A DNA stretch of 7,170 nucleotides, from the NCBI RefSeq assembly GCF_019414865.1, contig NZ_DXLG01000080.1, positions 1 through 7,170 of the forward strand. Reading direction: 5' to 3'. The notes beneath the pieces were generated by a model that ran no database searches, was not told where the DNA came from, and saw nothing but the letters and a program-made list of their open reading frames with translations. Shown here piece after piece: positions 5,957 through 7,170 of this stretch. The first letter of the stretch is position 1; each line of letters begins with the position of its first letter. The position numbers were made by a program, and so were the translations under genes. The stretch is from Veillonella sp. GTDB taxonomy: Bacteria > Bacillota > Negativicutes > Veillonellales > Veillonellaceae.

Positions 5957-7141
5957 CTACTTTTCTTGTAAAAATTCGGCGGCAATGGCAGCCATCATTG
6001 TTATACCAGGTTCTAGGATGCTTTCGTCAATGGTGAAAGCCTCATTATGCAAGGCCGGATTACCTTCAAATCCAGTACCTAACCAAAGGAAAGCACCTTT
6101 TATTTTATGAAGATACGCGGAGAAGTCCTCTGCAGCCATAGACGGGAATTCAGGATATACCACCGCTTCTTTACCAAGATATTTCTCTACAATAGATGTG
6201 GCATAATCGATGGCGTCTGGATTGTTGATAGTAGCACCATGACCACGTTTATAATCTAAGGTACTCTCTGTTTTTAATAACATATCGAGAGCTTGTAAAC
6301 TTTCACCAAGACGTCGTTCTATATAATCCCGTTTTGCTGGTTCATAAGTACGACAAGTACCTTCTAGATATACATCGCCACAGCCTACATTGTATCTGTC
6401 GCCCCCCTTGATAACACCGATGGTACATACTAGATTTTCCATTGGATTCGTTTCACGAGCCACAATAGATTCTACGTTTACAATCCAGTTTGCGGCTGCT
6501 ACGATAGCATCTACCCCATTATGAGGCTCCGCTCCATGGGTCGATTTCCCTTTAATATGGACGAGGAAGTGATCCGATGCAGCCATCAAATTACCTTTTT
6601 TTAGACCTACCGTACCAACCGGTAATTGTGGCCATACATGAAGGCCATATATTTCATCTACATCATCAAGAATGCCGCTATCTACAATACCTTGTGCACC
6701 TGGGAATAATGCTTCCTCTTCGGAAGGCTGGAATACGAGCTTTACGGTGCCATGCAATTGGTCTTTAATAGACTGTAAAATGGCTGCTGCACCAAGCAAA
6801 ATTGCAATGTGGCTATCATGACCACAAGCATGCATAACGCCATCATTTTCTGATGCAAATGGCAATCCAGTAGTTTCATGTATGGGTAAGGCATCTATAT
6901 CAGCACGCAATGCAATGACTGGTCCAGGTTGAGTCCCTTCGATTTTACCGATAACTGCATAATCAGAAACATCATTTACAAAAGGAATACCTAATTCACC
7001 AAGAACCTTTTGAATAAATAAGGATGTATTTTTTTCTTCACCAGATAATTCTGGATGACTATGAATATGTCTACGCCATTCTACAACTTGTTCTTTATAT
7101 TGTGCGGCATATTTCTTAATCAAATCTTGTAATGTATTCAT
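5957..7141 (-). CDS. M20D-family metallo-amidohydrolase (first copy)
   Basis: This 394-residue relative of hippurate hydrolase and N-acyl-amino-acid deacylases cleaves an N-acyl group from an amino-acid-like substrate. The two-metal site is intact: HACGHD at 104-109 (C106, H108), QPSEE at 138-142 (E141 base, E142 ligand), GLHVW at 166-170 (H168), THGAEPH at 201-207 (the small lid domain) and LHNEAF at 364-369 (H365). It has no signal peptide. The start is the ATG at 7141, with AAAGGAGA at 7156-7149 and a 7-base gap. A GTG seven codons earlier (7162) would place this site inside the gene. It is the first gene visible in the arginine cluster and runs into argF after 31 bases, so a deacylase role for N-acetylornithine is tempting, but the family is too broad to assign it. 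It is clearly paralogous to the gene at 101-1279. Confidence 0.93.
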   Translation of the reverse strand: MNTLQDLIKKYAAQYKEQVVEWRRHIHSHPELSGEEKNTSLFIQKVLGELGIPFVNDVSDYAVIGKIEGTQPGPVIALRADIDALPIHETTGLPFASENDGVMHACGHDSHIAILLGAAAILQSIKDQLHGTVKLVFQPSEEEALFPGAQGIVDSGILDDVDEIYGLHVWPQLPVGTVGLKKGNLMAASDHFLVHIKGKSTHGAEPHNGVDAIVAAANWIVNVESIVARETNPMENLVCTIGVIKGGDRYNVGCGDVYLEGTCRTYEPAKRDYIERRLGESLQALDMLLKTESTLDYKRGHGATINNPDAIDYATSIVEKYLGKEAVVYPEFPSMAAEDFSAYLHKIKGAFLWLGTGFEGNPALHNEAFTIDESILEPGITMMAAIAAEFLQEK

Positions 7142-7170
7142 TACTCTATCTCCTTTATACACTATATGTA

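Noticed and set aside
7161..7170. TATAGT as a -10 box for the first M20 gene
   Set aside because: A start of transcription from it would fall within the ribosome binding site, and the upstream region is outside the window.
1..7170. Defence, mobile-element or CRISPR content
   Set aside because: All coding space is taken by core metabolic genes and one small protein; no transposase, integrase, nuclease or spaced repeat array was seen.

Overview
The window is a compact, entirely minus-strand block of seven genes, and most of it is an arginine-biosynthesis cluster. Base composition is AT-rich, ribosome binding sites are strong GGAGG types, and intergenic gaps are short. This points to a low-GC Firmicute. 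The protein sequences fit Negativicutes (Veillonella or a relative), but that is an impression from sequence style, not a database result. Coordinates rise against the direction of transcription, so genes are read from right to left.

Transcription order: (1) an M20D metallo-amidohydrolase (5957-7141); (2) argF, ornithine carbamoyltransferase (4915-5925); (3) argC, type-2 N-acetyl-glutamyl-phosphate reductase (3842-4792); (4) argB, N-acetylglutamate kinase of the arginine-sensitive kind (2974-3831); (5) argD, acetylornithine aminotransferase (1696-2883); (6) an unrecognised 60-residue protein with one hydrophobic helix (1375-1557); (7) a second M20D amidohydrolase (101-1279). ArgB, ArgC and ArgD carry N-acetylglutamate to N-acetylornithine, and ArgF carries ornithine to citrulline. 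The step between them, removal of the acetyl group (argJ or argE), has no recognisable gene here. An M20-family enzyme lies directly upstream of argF and another lies at the far end of the cluster.

Non-coding parts: two convincing rho-independent terminators on the minus strand, one after the second M20 gene (57-91) and one after the small gene (1335-1368). There is a perfect 12-bp hairpin between argB and argD. A 122-base leader ahead of argC holds a consensus -10 box and two competing small hairpins. The 138-base gap upstream of the small gene holds a plausible promoter flanked by a 9-bp inverted repeat. The left edge holds a very GC-rich palindrome of unknown ownership. No tRNA, rRNA, CRISPR array, transposase or phage gene is visible.

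The window is mostly ordinary metabolism. I see no clear undescribed system. The points most worth checking are the missing deacylation step next to M20 enzymes, a Gly in place of the usual ornithine-contacting Asp in ArgF, and the small membrane-like protein.
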